Shown here in pieces: positions 29,558 to 39,001 of a stretch of DNA of 64,000 bases (the first letter of the stretch is position 1; each line of letters starts with the position of its first letter). The notes under the pieces were generated by a model. The model made no database searches. It had not been told where the DNA came from and saw nothing but the letters and a program-made list of their open reading frames with translations. This DNA is from Rhodobium gokarnense (GTDB lineage Bacteria; Pseudomonadota; Alphaproteobacteria; Rhizobiales; Rhodobiaceae), in assembly GCF_025961475.1 (NCBI RefSeq), contig NZ_JAOQNS010000012.1:1-64000 (forward strand), given 5' to 3'. Both the position numbers and the translations under genes were made by a program.

Positions 29558-30315
29558 GAGGCGCCCTTTGCGTTCCAGATGCCCTCGCGCTCCAGGAGCG
29601 TCGTTGCGGCCATCTGCTCGGCCTCGCGCTTGGAGCGGCCGCGCCCGCTCGCCGGGGCGTAGCCGACGACGTCGACGCGGGTGGTGAATTCCGGCGCGTG
29701 GTCGGGGCCGGCGCGGTTTGTGACGGTGTAGCTCGGGGCGACGAGGCCCTGGCCCTGCGCCCATTCCTGCAGCGTCGTCTTGGCGTCGCGCAGGGGGCCT
29801 TCCCAATTGACCATCTGGTCGCGCCAGTGGCGCTCGACGAAGGCGCTCGCCGCACCGAAGCCGCCGTCGAGATAGATCGCGGCGATCACCGCCTCGCAGA
29901 TATCGGCGAGCAGCGCGCGCTTGTGGCGGCCGCCGCTCTGGTCCTCGCCCTCGCCGACGCGCATCGCCGTGCCGAGGTCGAGCGCCGAGGCCACATTGGC
30001 GCAGGTCTCCTGCTTGACGAGCTGGTTGAGCCGGCGGGCGAGTTCCCCCTCGTCGGCGTCGGTGAAGGTCTCGTAGAGCATGTTGGCAACGGCAAGCGCC
30101 AGCACACGGTCGCCGAGGAACTCCATGCGCTGGTAGCTGCCGGACATGTCGCCCGGCGTCGTCAGGGCGCTGGCATGGGTCAGGGCCTGCTCAAGCAACG
30201 CCGGATCGGCGAAGCAGTAGGCAAGGCGGTCCTCGATGCTCGTCAGGCTGCCACGCCCGCTATTGGCCCTTACAGCGTCTGAAAGAACCGATTCCACCTT
30301 GCGATCCATGGCCAT
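29554..30315 (-). CDS. rnc: Ribonuclease III
   Basis: 253 residues. It cleaves double-stranded RNA in rRNA processing and regulation. The catalytic motif is YQRMEFLGDRVLALAVAN (about 59-76), with the second acidic pair in ADICEAVIAAIYLDGG (about 134-149). The dsRNA-binding domain occupies the last 70 residues (PLRDAKTTLQEWAQ ... GRSKREAEQMAA). ATG 30315 is chosen; a TTG two codons earlier and an ATG two codons later are alternatives. It overlaps the 3' end of lepB by about 46 bases and era by four. Confidence 0.95.
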   Translation of the reverse strand: MAMDRKVESVLSDAVRANSGRGSLTSIEDRLAYCFADPALLEQALTHASALTTPGDMSGSYQRMEFLGDRVLALAVANMLYETFTDADEGELARRLNQLVKQETCANVASALDLGTAMRVGEGEDQSGGRHKRALLADICEAVIAAIYLDGGFGAASAFVERHWRDQMVNWEGPLRDAKTTLQEWAQGQGLVAPSYTVTNRAGPDHAPEFTTRVDVVGYAPASGRGRSKREAEQMAATTLLEREGIWNAKGAS

Positions 30316-31031
30316 TTCCAAACCATCCAGGCGCTCTCGCCGGATTTTACAGAAAAGAAGATGATCTCCGCCCGTCCGATCAGGTTCTCGAACGGCACAT
30401 ATCCGACGGACTCGCGGCTGTCGCTGGAGTTGTCGCGATTGTCGCCCATCATGAAATAGTGCCCTTCCGGCACTTCGAACACCTTTGTGTTGTCGCCCCG
30501 GGCGTGATCGCTCAGTTCCAGCACGTGGTAGCTGACCCCGTTCGGAAGGGTCTCGATGAAGCGCCGGGCGTTGACCCGGTAGCCGCGATCGTCGCCGGAG
30601 AATTCGCCGTCCGGCACCTTCTTCACCGGCTCACCATTGATGTGCAACAGGCCACCGATGACCTGGATGCGGTCGCCGGGAAGGCCGATCACGCGCTTGA
30701 TGTAATCGGTGGAATTGTCCCGCGGCAGCTTGAAGACGACGATGTCGCCGCGCTCCGGCTTGGCGCTCCAGATGCGGCCGGAAAACGGCGCCAGAGAATA
30801 GGGAAAGGAGTGGCGGGAATAGCCGTAGCTGTATTTGGAGACGAACAGGTAGTCGCCGACGAGCAGCGTTTCCATCATCGAGCCGGAGGGAATGTTGAAC
30901 GGCTGGAAGAGGAAGGTGCGCACGATGAGGGCAAGGATCAGCGCGTGGACGACGACCTTGACGGCCTCGCCAAATCCGCCGCTCTTCTTTGCGTCGTCGT
31001 CGGTCTGCGAACGGCTTTCACGTTCTGCCAT
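30270..31031 (-). CDS. lepB: Signal peptidase I
   Basis: 253 residues. It removes Sec and Tat signal peptides at the periplasmic face. One transmembrane helix (about 22-41) precedes the catalytic domain. The Ser/Lys dyad is Ser51 in NIPSGSMMETLLVGDY and Lys112 in DYIKRVIGLPGDRI; box E MMGDNRDNSSDSR is intact. The ATG at 31031 fits the family better than an upstream in-frame ATG. It leads rnc and era. The gene acpS, usually just upstream in relatives, is absent here. Confidence 0.95.
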   Translation of the reverse strand: MAERESRSQTDDDAKKSGGFGEAVKVVVHALILALIVRTFLFQPFNIPSGSMMETLLVGDYLFVSKYSYGYSRHSFPYSLAPFSGRIWSAKPERGDIVVFKLPRDNSTDYIKRVIGLPGDRIQVIGGLLHINGEPVKKVPDGEFSGDDRGYRVNARRFIETLPNGVSYHVLELSDHARGDNTKVFEVPEGHYFMMGDNRDNSSDSRESVGYVPFENLIGRAEIIFFSVKSGESAWMVWKWPWIARWNRFFQTL

Positions 31032-31168
31032 AAAGTGTCCAATCCAATCGAAAGGGCGGGCGCCGGGCTGCGGCGACTCCGGCACTAATTAGCGCTTGCC
31101 TCGCAATGGCGCAATGGAGCGCCGGGATTTCGGCGATTTTGCGGGCAATCGGAGCATCCGGCCGTCCT

Positions 31169-31768
31169 TCAGGCGCTGCCGACAGGGGCCGGGCCGGACG
31201 CGGCATCGGCGCCCGCGGCAAGGCTCCGCGCCTGGCGCCGCTCCTGCAGCCAGCGCCGGCGGCGGCGCTGGTAGCTCGTCACCGCGACGTAGACGAGGAG
31301 ATAGAAGACGAGGCCGGTGGCGAGGCCGAGGGGGATCGAGCCGACGACCATGGGCTTCAGGATCGGCATCAGGCCGTCGACGGAGCGCAAATTGTCCGGA
31401 TTGAGCACGATTGCCTCGCGCGCCCTTGCGTCTTCGCCGAGAAGGCCGCTGCCGAGACGGAATGTGGAGGCCCAGATGAAGGGATAGGTCAGCGGGTTGC
31501 CGAAGAACGAGCCGAAGGCCGCCGCGATCAGGTTGCCGCCGATGAGGACGGCGATGAGGAAGCTGAGGATGAACTGAAGGCCGAGGAACGGCGTCGTGGA
31601 GGCACACACGCCCGCGGCGACGCCGGCCGCCACCGCATGGGGCGTCGCCGACAGGCGGACGATGCGCTTGCCGATATATTTCAGCGAACGCCGCCAGGAA
31701 TGGCGGGGCCAGACAGACACCCGCAGCCGTTCCCGCCAGCCGGGTTTCCTTCGCCTTGCGAACAGCAC
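31169..31768 (-). CDS. DUF2062 membrane protein
   Basis: 199 residues. The DUF2062 pattern is visible: a basic N-terminus, SATPHAVAAGVAAGVCASTTPFLG (about 41-64), LIGGNLIAAAFGSFFGNPLT (about 75-94, the Gly-Asn-Pro motif), and two C-terminal helices. Three to four membrane helices are predicted. The function of this conserved family is unknown. The start is a GTG at 31768. It occupies its usual rhizobial position between pyrE and the lepB block, but the genes that normally surround it (pdxJ, acpS) are missing. Confidence 0.85.
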   Translation of the reverse strand: MLFARRRKPGWRERLRVSVWPRHSWRRSLKYIGKRIVRLSATPHAVAAGVAAGVCASTTPFLGLQFILSFLIAVLIGGNLIAAAFGSFFGNPLTYPFIWASTFRLGSGLLGEDARAREAIVLNPDNLRSVDGLMPILKPMVVGSIPLGLATGLVFYLLVYVAVTSYQRRRRRWLQERRQARSLAAGADAASGPAPVGSA

Positions 31769-31885
31769 TAATTTCTCCGCCTCAAACGCAGATCCCTACG
31801 CTTCAAACGTTCGCTCCCGCCCGGTCATATGGGGTCGCTGTGGTGCGACCGCCAGCCGCAGGCGCGGGCCCCCCTCCCCGGATTC

Positions 31886-32467
31886 TCAGGCGAGCCCCCG
31901 GCTTCCCGGCTTGACCGGCGGAATCGCGGCCAGCTCGGGCGGCAGTTCCTCGAGCGAATAGGACGGAACCTCATATTCGGCAAGCGCAATCAGCGGGACA
32001 CCGACGTCCGCCTTGCCCGCGGACCGGTCGATGATGCAGGCGCAGGCGGCGACCTCGATGCCCTCCTTGCCCAGTGCCTCGACGGTCTCGCGCACCGACA
32101 GGCCCGTGGTCACGATGTCTTCCACGACGACGACCCGGGCGCCCTTCGGCAGCTCGAACCGGCGCAGCCTGAACACGCCGTCCTCGCGCTCGACCCAGAG
32201 CGCCGGCTTGCCGAGCTGGCGCGCGGTCTCATAGCCCGGCACGATGCCACCGATTGCCGGCGAAATGACGGCATCGACGTCGCCATAGCCGGCCTCGCGG
32301 ATGCGCTCGGCAAGGCCGGCACAGAGCTTTTCCGTCTTGTCGGGGAACTGAAACACCCGGACTTTCTGCAGGAAGATCGGGCTGCGCCGGCCGGAGGTGA
32401 GGATAAAATGCCCCTCCAGGATGGCGTCGCATGAGCGGAAAATGTCGAGGACCTCGTCGCGATCCAT
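31886..32467 (-). CDS. pyrE: Orotate phosphoribosyltransferase
   Basis: 193 residues. It couples orotate to PRPP to give orotidine 5'-phosphate in pyrimidine synthesis. The PRPP loop [20 protein letters not shown] (about 111-130) is intact, and the N-terminal [17 protein letters not shown] and the mid-protein WVEREDG are typical of the PyrE type with a short chain. The ATG at 32467 begins [10 protein letters not shown]. It follows rel on the same strand after a repeat-containing gap. Confidence 0.94.
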   Translation of the reverse strand: MDRDEVLDIFRSCDAILEGHFILTSGRRSPIFLQKVRVFQFPDKTEKLCAGLAERIREAGYGDVDAVISPAIGGIVPGYETARQLGKPALWVEREDGVFRLRRFELPKGARVVVVEDIVTTGLSVRETVEALGKEGIEVAACACIIDRSAGKADVGVPLIALAEYEVPSYSLEELPPELAAIPPVKPGSRGLA

Positions 32468-32596
32468 AGGGTGCTCCCCCCTTTTGCGGAGACCGGACCG
32501 GGCCGGCCGATATCGTCATGAATCTCCCCGCGGCAGAGCTACAGCATCGCGCCGGCCTTTGCCAGAAGGGTTTGATTCTTTCAGCGTTCAGGCGCC

Positions 32597-32701
32597 ACGC
32601 GGGCTTTACGCCGCATCGGCGGCGGCGCCCGTTCGGGCTTGCGACGCCTGACGGCGTCGGGTCTCGCGTTCGGGCGTCCCGCAGGCTTTACGCGGCACCG
32701 G
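32597..32701. repeat. Hairpin-repeat relative between rel and pyrE
   Basis: The core GCGGCGCCCGTTCGGGCTTG matches the left-edge repeat, but the following stem is GACGCC-tga-CGGCGTC in place of CGAACGC/GCGTTCG: same shape, different bases. It is flanked by a 21-base near-direct repeat (gcgggctttacgccgcatcgg and gcaggctttacgcggcaccgg). Confidence 0.65.
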
Positions 32702-32732
32702 CCGGCGAACCTCGCACCGCCGCCAGTTACGC

Positions 32733-34943
32733 CTAGCCGTTGACGCGGGAGACCTTGGAGACCACGGGCTTGGCGCGGATCTGGTTGATGATGCGGTTCA
32801 GGTGCTTCAGGTCCCAGACCTCCAGGTCGATCAGCATCTCGTGGAAGTCGTTGGCCCGGCGGTGCATGGAGACGTTGTCGATATTGCCGTCGTTCTCTGC
32901 GATCACCTGGGCGAGCTGGGCGAGCGTGCCGGGCTCGTTGATGACGTTGACGGCGATGCGGGCGGGAAAGCGTTCCTGCTGTTCCGCATCGATGTCCCAG
33001 CGCACGTCGAGCCAGTTCTCCGGCTGGTCGTCGAAATCCTTCAGGGCCGGCGAGTGGATCGGGTAGATGGTGATCCCCTCGCCCGGCTTCAAAATGCCGA
33101 CGATGCGGTCGCCGGGCAGCGCCCCGCCCTCCGGTGCGAAGCTGACCGGCAGGTCGCCCTTCAGGCCGCGGATCGGCAGCGAGGGCTGGGTGTCCTGGCG
33201 CTTGCGGCCGGGAATGCGGAACTTGACGCCGACGGCGCGGGTGAGCCCGAACCAGCCCTCGTCCGGCCGGCTGCCGGCTGCGGTCGCGCGTTCTTCCTGG
33301 TACTGGGGATAGACCGCCTTGACGACATCGTCGGCGCGCAGTTCGCCGCGGCCGACGGCGGCCAGGAGGTCGGCCTGGTCCGTGTGGCCGAGGCGCGGCA
33401 TGACGACGGCCAGCATCTCCTCGTCGAACTTGCGCTCGGCGCGGGAAAAGGCGCGCTCCAGGATGTGCTTGCCGAGGCCGCCATATTGCCGGCGCACCGA
33501 ATCCTTGGTGGCGCGGCGGATGGCGGCGCGGGCCTTGCCGGTGACGGCGATCGATTCCCAGGCCGGCTGCGGCTCCTGGGCATCGGAACGGATGATCTCC
33601 ACCTCGTCGCCGTTGGAGAGTTCCGTTACCAGCGGCGCCATCTGGCCATTGATCTTGCAGCCGACGCAGGTGTTGCCGACATTGGTGTGGACCGCATAGG
33701 CGAAGTCGATGGGCGTCGCGCCGCGCGGCAGGGCGATCAGGCGGCCCTTGGGCGTGAAGCAGAAGACCTGGTCGTGGAACAGCTCCAGGCGCGTGTTTTC
33801 CAGGAAGTCTTCCGACGTCTCGCCGCCGGAGATGGTCTCGATGGTGCGCCGCAGCCACTCATAGGCGCGGCTTTCCTCGGTCCGCTTGACGATGTTGCGC
33901 CCGCCGCTCTCGCCGTCCTTGTAGATGGCGTGGGCGGCGATGCCGTATTCGGCGATGCGGTTCATCTCCTCGGTCCGGATCTGCAGTTCCACGCGCTGGC
34001 TGCTCGGGCCGACCACCGTGGTGTGGATGGAGCGGTAGTCGTTCTGCTTGGGGATCGAGATGTAGTCCTTGAACTTGCCCGGCACCGTCGGCCACGTCGT
34101 GTGGACGAGGCCGAGCACCCGGTAGCAGTCCTCGACCGTGCCGACGATGAGGCGGAAGCCGTAAATGTCGGAAAGCTGCTCGAACGCCACCGAGTTGTGC
34201 TGCATCTTGCGGAAGATCGAATAGGGCCGCTTTTCCCGGTCGCGCACCTCCGCCTCGATGCCGGCCTCCTTGAGGAGCGCGCCGAGGCTGGCGCGAATGT
34301 CGGAGATCAGCGTCTGGTTCTTTTCCCTCAGCCGTTCCAGCCGCTCGGTGATGGTGCGGTAGGCTTCCGCGTTGATGTGCCGGAACGCGATGTCCTCCAG
34401 TTCCTCGCGCATGTCCTGCATACCCATGCGCCCGGCGAGCGGGGCATAGATGTCCATCGTCTCCTCGGCGATGCGGAACCGCTTGTGCGGCGGCACATGG
34501 TGCAGCGTGCGCATGTTGTGGAGGCGGTCGGCGAGCTTGACGAGGAGGACGCGGACGTCGTCGGCAATCGCCAGCAGAAGCTTGCGGAAGTTTTCCGCCT
34601 GCTTGGCGCGGCGGGAAACCAGATCGAGCTTCTGGATCTTGGTCAGACCTTCGACGAGCTTGCCGATTTCCGGGCCGAAGGAGGTGTCGATCTCCTGGCG
34701 GGTGGCGTCGGTGTCCTCAATGGTGTCGTGCAGGAGGCCGACGCAGACCGTGGCGTCGTCGAGCCGCATGTCGGTAAGGATCGCGGCGACTTCCAGGGGA
34801 TGGGAGAAATAGGGGTCGCCCGAGGCGCGCTTCTGGGTGCCGTGCTTGCGCATGGCATAGACATAGGCCTTGTTGAGCAGCGCCTCGTTGGCGTTCGGAT
34901 TGTAGTTCGTTACCCGTTCGACGAGTTCATACTGCCGCATCAT
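32733..34943 (-). CDS. rel: Bifunctional (p)ppGpp synthetase/hydrolase
   Basis: 736 residues, one long RelA/SpoT homolog as usual in alphaproteobacteria. Domains in order: HD hydrolase (about 20-180, with GLLHDTIEDT and LVKLADRLHNMRT), synthetase (about 230-350, with KRPYSIFRKM, DIYGFRLIVGT and DYRSIHTTV), TGS (about 395-455), helical and zinc-finger-like regions, and a C-terminal ACT domain (about 660-736, AVNVINEPGTLAQLAQVI). Both activities look intact. Start ATG at 34943, or the next codon. It is followed by pyrE and preceded by rpoZ. It makes and degrades the alarmone for the stringent response. Confidence 0.96.
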   Translation of the reverse strand: MMRQYELVERVTNYNPNANEALLNKAYVYAMRKHGTQKRASGDPYFSHPLEVAAILTDMRLDDATVCVGLLHDTIEDTDATRQEIDTSFGPEIGKLVEGLTKIQKLDLVSRRAKQAENFRKLLLAIADDVRVLLVKLADRLHNMRTLHHVPPHKRFRIAEETMDIYAPLAGRMGMQDMREELEDIAFRHINAEAYRTITERLERLREKNQTLISDIRASLGALLKEAGIEAEVRDREKRPYSIFRKMQHNSVAFEQLSDIYGFRLIVGTVEDCYRVLGLVHTTWPTVPGKFKDYISIPKQNDYRSIHTTVVGPSSQRVELQIRTEEMNRIAEYGIAAHAIYKDGESGGRNIVKRTEESRAYEWLRRTIETISGGETSEDFLENTRLELFHDQVFCFTPKGRLIALPRGATPIDFAYAVHTNVGNTCVGCKINGQMAPLVTELSNGDEVEIIRSDAQEPQPAWESIAVTGKARAAIRRATKDSVRRQYGGLGKHILERAFSRAERKFDEEMLAVVMPRLGHTDQADLLAAVGRGELRADDVVKAVYPQYQEERATAAGSRPDEGWFGLTRAVGVKFRIPGRKRQDTQPSLPIRGLKGDLPVSFAPEGGALPGDRIVGILKPGEGITIYPIHSPALKDFDDQPENWLDVRWDIDAEQQERFPARIAVNVINEPGTLAQLAQVIAENDGNIDNVSMHRRANDFHEMLIDLEVWDLKHLNRIINQIRAKPVVSKVSRVNG

Positions 34944-35085
34944 GGCCGGTTGATACGCATCCTGACGGCGTTCCGGGCGTTGCCGGAATCAAAAGCGGTG
35001 GCCGGCACGATTGCCTGCCACCGCCAAATATCGTGTTCCCGTCGCGGCTTGTCAAAGCCATGCCGCAACCGGGACGGTATCGGGC

Positions 35086-35496
35086 CTAGACGTCGTCGCT
35101 CTTGTCCGGCGGAACGAGGCCTTCCAGGCCGCGCAGCAGCTCCTCCTCCGACATGCGGTCGAAGGTGATCTCCGCATCGTCCTCGCCGGACGGGGCGGCA
35201 TCGGCCGTGGCATCGCCGCCCGGCTGGGAGGCGATCATCGGGACCGCTTCCGGCTCCGGCTCGTCGACCTCGACATATTTCTGCAGCGAATGGATGAAAT
35301 CTTCCTTCAGGTCCTCCGGGCTGACCGTCTGCTCGGCGATCTCGCGAAGGGCAACGACAGGGTTCTTGTCGTTGTCCCGATCGACGGTCAGCGGGGCGCC
35401 GCTGGAAACCATGCGGGCCCGGTGGGCGGCGAGCAATACGAGCTCGAACCTGTTATCCACCTTGTCGATGCAATCCTCGACGGTGACGCGCGCCAT
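35086..35496 (-). CDS. rpoZ: RNA polymerase omega subunit
   Basis: 136 residues. Omega helps assemble RNA polymerase and forms part of a ppGpp site. The N-terminal [20 protein letters not shown] and the RARM...VALREIA segment are the family core. An acidic tail (about 95-136) is typical of alphaproteobacteria. The ATG at 35496 follows a clear GGAGAAG box; the longer open frame is not family-like. Its position just upstream of rel is conserved. Confidence 0.95.
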   Translation of the reverse strand: MARVTVEDCIDKVDNRFELVLLAAHRARMVSSGAPLTVDRDNDKNPVVALREIAEQTVSPEDLKEDFIHSLQKYVEVDEPEPEAVPMIASQPGGDATADAAPSGEDDAEITFDRMSEEELLRGLEGLVPPDKSDDV

Positions 35497-35884
35497 CTGA
35501 ACTTCTCCAGGTTTTTTGGAATTCAACCGCACCCATAAGACGGAACCCCCAAAAATGCAAGGTTTGCCCGGCGCGTTTCTTCCCTTAAAATTCCGCAACA
35601 ATTGTTCGTGAAAATATACGATTTATTTTCTACAAGCACTGGAAAATTCATGCTAGCAAGACAATATCATGGAATCGTTTCAGATCGAGAGCGACATTGC
35701 GTTGTCAACACGTCTGATTGTGGTAGATACGGCCAATTCAACATGCCGTTTAAAACTTCGATCTCCTAGGCAAATTTGACGATAGAAAAAACGTCTTAGG
35801 AAATTGGAAAGCACTCGCGATGAGTGTGGCGATTGATCTGATTCAACATTCCGTTTGGATAACAAAAACCAGAAAGACCAGTTC
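35497..35884. other. AT-rich intergenic region between rpoZ and NYN gene
   Basis: 388 bases, clearly poorer in GC than the flanks from about 35560. It holds the perfect palindrome AACAATTGTT (35597-35606), a 15/16-base direct repeat ATTCAACATnCCGTTT at 35736-35751 and 35841-35856 (105 bases apart), the near repeat TAGGCAAATT/TAGGAAATT, and CACTC-gcgat-GAGTG at about 35812-35826. It carries the promoters of the two divergent genes. No gene is recognised. Confidence 0.6.
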
Positions 35885-36475
35885 ATGTTCGACCCGCGCG
35901 AAAAGATAGCCCTCTTTATTGACGGGGCAAACTTGTATGCCACCGCCAAGTCGCTCTCGTTCGATATCGACTACAAGAAACTGCTGGCAGCATTTCAGAA
36001 GAAGGGGTATCTCCTCCGAGCGTACTATTATACCGCTCTGATCGAGGACCAGGAATACTCCTCCATCCGGCCGCTGATCGATTGGCTCGATTACAACGGC
36101 TACAAGGTGGTGACGAAGCCCGTGAAGGAGTTTTTCGACTCCTCCGGACGCCGCAAGATCAAGGGAAACATGGACATCGAGCTTGCCGTCGATGTCATGG
36201 AACTCTCCGAACACATCGATCACGTGGTGCTGTTCTCCGGCGACGGCGATTTCCGCTCGCTGGTGGAGACGGTGCAGCGGCGCGGCCGCAAGGTCAGCGT
36301 GGTCTCGACCCTCGTCACCCAGCCGCCGATGATCGCCGATGACCTCCGCCGCCAGGCGGACCATTTCATCGACCTTGCCGACCTCATCAAGGAGGTGGGC
36401 CGCGACCCGAACGACCGTCCGCAGCGCGATCGCACCCCGCGGGTCGAGGAAGAAGACGAGTTCGACGACTACTGA
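35885..36475 (+). CDS. NYN domain protein (LabA/DUF88 family)
   Basis: 196 residues. A PIN-like ribonuclease fold is indicated by the acidic residues in ALFIDGANLYATAKSL (about 10-25), KGNMDIELAVDVME (about 100-113) and VVLFSGDGDFRSLVE (about 120-134). An acidic, proline-poor tail follows (RPQRDRTPRVEEEDEFDDY). The family is predicted to cut RNA, but the substrate is unknown. It is conserved beside rpoZ in Rhizobiales. I prefer the ATG at 35885; an in-frame TTG lies ten codons upstream inside a direct repeat. A terminator follows at 36504. Confidence 0.88.
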   Translation: MFDPREKIALFIDGANLYATAKSLSFDIDYKKLLAAFQKKGYLLRAYYYTALIEDQEYSSIRPLIDWLDYNGYKVVTKPVKEFFDSSGRRKIKGNMDIELAVDVMELSEHIDHVVLFSGDGDFRSLVETVQRRGRKVSVVSTLVTQPPMIADDLRRQADHFIDLADLIKEVGRDPNDRPQRDRTPRVEEEDEFDDY

Positions 36476-36503
36476 GCCCAGGCCTTCCGGGATCAGGACA
36501 AGG

Positions 36504-36531
36504 CGGCGCCGACAGGATTCGGCGCCGTTTT
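36504..36531 (+). terminator. Rho-independent terminator after NYN gene
   Basis: CGGCGCCG on both sides of an 8-base loop, followed by TTTT. It lies 29 bases after the stop codon. Confidence 0.85.
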
Positions 36532-36671
36532 CGTCTCATAGCGAAGCACTCGGCTGCTTTCCTGTTGACGGCGTATGGCCGGATGGCCCGGGCGGTTCAA
36601 TCCCCAGGCCGGCTGGGATAGGCTCCCCCTCGCCTTTGCCCTTCCTTCCGCCGCGCCGATCCAGGTCCGCC

Positions 36672-37313
36672 ATGAACCCTGCCACCGACCCCGACCGCGA
36701 CTGCCCGCGCTGTCCGCGGCTGGTCGATTTCCGGAACACCTGGCGCGGCCGCGAGCCGGACTGGTTCAACGCGCCGGTGCCGACCTTCGGCGACCTGGAC
36801 GCGGAATTCCTCGTCGTCGGCCTTGCCCCCGGCCTTCGCGGCGCCAACCGCACGGGCCGGCCGTTCACCGGCGACTATGCCGGCGATCTCCTCTACGCCA
36901 CGATGATCGATTTCGGCTTTGCGAAGGGGTCGTACGAAGCCCGACCCGACGACGGCCTGACGCTGATGGGGGCCGCCATCACCAACGCCGTGCGCTGCGT
37001 GCCGCCGGAAAACAAGCCGACCGGACCGGAAATCAAGGAATGCCGGCCGTTCCTGATCGCGACGCTCGGCGCCATGCCGCGACTGAAAGCGGTGCTGGCG
37101 CTCGGCCGGATCGCCCATGACACGATGCTGACGACGCTGGGGGAGCGCCGCGCCGCGCACCCGTTCGGCCATGGCGCCCGGCACGACCTTGACGGCCTCA
37201 CCCTCTTCGACAGCTATCACTGCTCGCGCTACAACACGAACACGGGGCGGCTGACCGAAGAGATGTTCCGCTCGGTCTTTACCGACATAAGGGCGGCGGT
37301 CGACGCGAAATAG
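36672..37313 (+). CDS. Uracil-DNA glycosylase, family 5-like (UdgB)
   Basis: 213 residues. It removes uracil from DNA. The glycosylase motif is GLAPGLRGANRTGRPFTGD (50-68). Four cysteines for an iron-sulfur cluster are in place: Cys11 and Cys14 (DCPRCP), Cys109 (AVRCVPP) and Cys124 (KECRPF). The second active-site motif reads SYHCSRYNTNTGRLT rather than the more common HPSPLN form, as in other alphaproteobacterial members. ATG at 36672. It lies between the NYN gene and convergent smpB, the order seen in relatives. Confidence 0.88.
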   Translation: MNPATDPDRDCPRCPRLVDFRNTWRGREPDWFNAPVPTFGDLDAEFLVVGLAPGLRGANRTGRPFTGDYAGDLLYATMIDFGFAKGSYEARPDDGLTLMGAAITNAVRCVPPENKPTGPEIKECRPFLIATLGAMPRLKAVLALGRIAHDTMLTTLGERRAAHPFGHGARHDLDGLTLFDSYHCSRYNTNTGRLTEEMFRSVFTDIRAAVDAK

Positions 37314-37322
37314 CGGCCGTGC

Positions 37323-37796
37323 TCAGCCCTTTTCGCGCAAAAGACGGCCCTTTTCCCGCTCCCAGTCGCGCTTCTTCTCCGTCTCGCGCTTGTCGTGGAC
37401 CTTCTTGCCCCTGGCGAGCCCGAGCAACAGCTTGGCGATGCCGCGCTGGTTGAAATAAAGCTTCAGCGGGATCAACGTCATGCCGTCGCGCTGGATGGCG
37501 CCGATCAGCTTGTTGATCTCCTTCCTGTGCAGAAGAAGCCGGCGCGGGCGCCGCGGTTCGTGGTTGAACCGGTTGGCCTGCAAGTATTCCGGAATATGGC
37601 CGTTGATCAGGAAGATCTCGCCGTTCTGCTCTGTCGCATAGGACTCGGCAATATTGCTCTTGCCCTGGCGCAACGACTTCACCTCCGTGCCGGTCAGCGA
37701 AAGGCCGGCCTCGAAGGTCTCCAGGATCTCGTAGTTGAATCGTGCCTTTCGGTTCTCGGCAACGAGCTTGCCGGGAGCCGGTTTGTCGGCGGCCAT
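37323..37796 (-). CDS. smpB: SsrA-binding protein SmpB
   Basis: 157 residues. SmpB delivers tmRNA to stalled ribosomes. The beta-barrel core includes [20 protein letters not shown] (about 15-34) and [18 protein letters not shown] (about 36-53). The basic C-terminal tail [20 protein letters not shown] is intact. ATG at 37796, 24 bases from the end of dapA, so the two are probably co-transcribed. No tmRNA gene is visible in this window. Confidence 0.96.
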   Translation of the reverse strand: MAADKPAPGKLVAENRKARFNYEILETFEAGLSLTGTEVKSLRQGKSNIAESYATEQNGEIFLINGHIPEYLQANRFNHEPRRPRRLLLHRKEINKLIGAIQRDGMTLIPLKLYFNQRGIAKLLLGLARGKKVHDKRETEKKRDWEREKGRLLREKG

Positions 37797-37819
37797 GCCG
37801 GAACTCCGGTATTCGCGAG

Positions 37820-38698
37820 CTAGTTCAAAATGCCGGCGTGCTGCATCGCCTCGGCGACGGCCTTTTCGGCCGTCTTGGAGATCGGCGTTACCGGCAGGCG
37901 CAGCTCGTTCTCGCATTTGCCGAGCAGCGACAGGCCATATTTGGCCCCTCCCGGGCTCGGTTCAAGGAACAGCGCCCGATGAAGCGGCAGCAGCCGGTCC
38001 TGGAGCGTCAGCGCACCGGCGAAATCCCCGGACAGCGATGCCGCCTGGAACTGGGCGCAGAGCCGCGGGGCGACGTTGGACGACACCGAGATGCAACCCT
38101 GGCCGCCATGGGCGTTGAAGCCGAGGGCGGTCGGGTCCTCGCCGGAAAGCTGGATGAAGTCGGTGCCGAGCACGCGGCGCTGGTCGCTGACCCGGCCGAG
38201 ATTGGCGGTCGCGTCCTTCACGCCCTTGATGTTGCTGCCGTCGTTGTAAAGCCGGGCCATCGTCTCCACCGACATGTCGACGACGGAGCGCGGCGGGATG
38301 TTGTAGATGATGATCGGGATGCCGATGGCGGCATCGACGGCCATGAAGTGCCGGTAGAGGCCCTCCTGGCTCGGCTTGTTGTAGTAGGGCGTGACGACGA
38401 GGACGGCGTCGGCGCCGGCGCTCTCGGCATGCTTTGCAAGGTCGATGGCCTCGGCCGTGTTGTTGGAGCCGGCGCCGGCGATCACCGGCACCCGGCCGGC
38501 GGTCGTCTCGATGCAAAGCTCGACCACGCGTTTGTGCTCGGCATGGCTCAAGGTCGGCGATTCACCCGTCGTTCCCACAGGAACGAGCCCGTTGGTGCCT
38601 TCCGCGATCTGCCATTCGATCAGATCCTGGAACGCCTTTTCGTCCACCGCGCCACCCTTCATCGGTGTCACGAGCGCGGTGATCGAACCCTTGAACAT
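37820..38698 (-). CDS. dapA: 4-hydroxy-tetrahydrodipicolinate synthase
   Basis: 292 residues. It condenses pyruvate with aspartate semialdehyde in lysine and diaminopimelate synthesis. The TIM-barrel landmarks are [20 protein letters not shown] (about 40-59), the tyrosine in [14 protein letters not shown] (about 130-143), and the Schiff-base lysine in [14 protein letters not shown] (about 156-169). ATG at 38698, with an AAAGGCGATAGAG leader. It heads the dapA-smpB pair and is divergent from the lytic transglycosylase. Confidence 0.96.
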   Translation of the reverse strand: MFKGSITALVTPMKGGAVDEKAFQDLIEWQIAEGTNGLVPVGTTGESPTLSHAEHKRVVELCIETTAGRVPVIAGAGSNNTAEAIDLAKHAESAGADAVLVVTPYYNKPSQEGLYRHFMAVDAAIGIPIIIYNIPPRSVVDMSVETMARLYNDGSNIKGVKDATANLGRVSDQRRVLGTDFIQLSGEDPTALGFNAHGGQGCISVSSNVAPRLCAQFQAASLSGDFAGALTLQDRLLPLHRALFLEPSPGGAKYGLSLLGKCENELRLPVTPISKTAEKAVAEAMQHAGILN

Positions 38699-38927
38699 CT
38701 CTCTATCGCCTTTCAACGCATGTTGCGGCCGGCGCAAAACGGCAGCGCGCGGACCTTTTCCAAACGCCGCGGACCATAGACCGCAAGCCGGGCGGCGGCA
38801 AGCGGTAGTCATCGCATGCCCTTTATTCACGCCGTCCGTGCCCGGGCGCGATTCAAACTAATGCCGCAATTCTTCGTTCATCCTGTTGCTGCAGGATTCT
38901 TTCGTTTCACACAGGCCTCGCGCGACC

Positions 38928-38953
38928 GGAACGCATCCGTTCCCGGCCGCGTT
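38928..38953 (+). promoter_or_regulatory. EcfG-type promoter upstream of lytic transglycosylase
   Basis: GGAAC (38928-38932), a 17-base spacer and CGTT (38950-38953) match the consensus exactly. The predicted transcript start near 38960 leaves about 40 bases before the ATG at 39002, and rules out much earlier start codons. Confidence 0.65.
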
Positions 38954-39001
38954 TTGCCGTTGGGCGGTACGGGCATTTTCGGAATGGGGAACGCAACGTC
39001 G

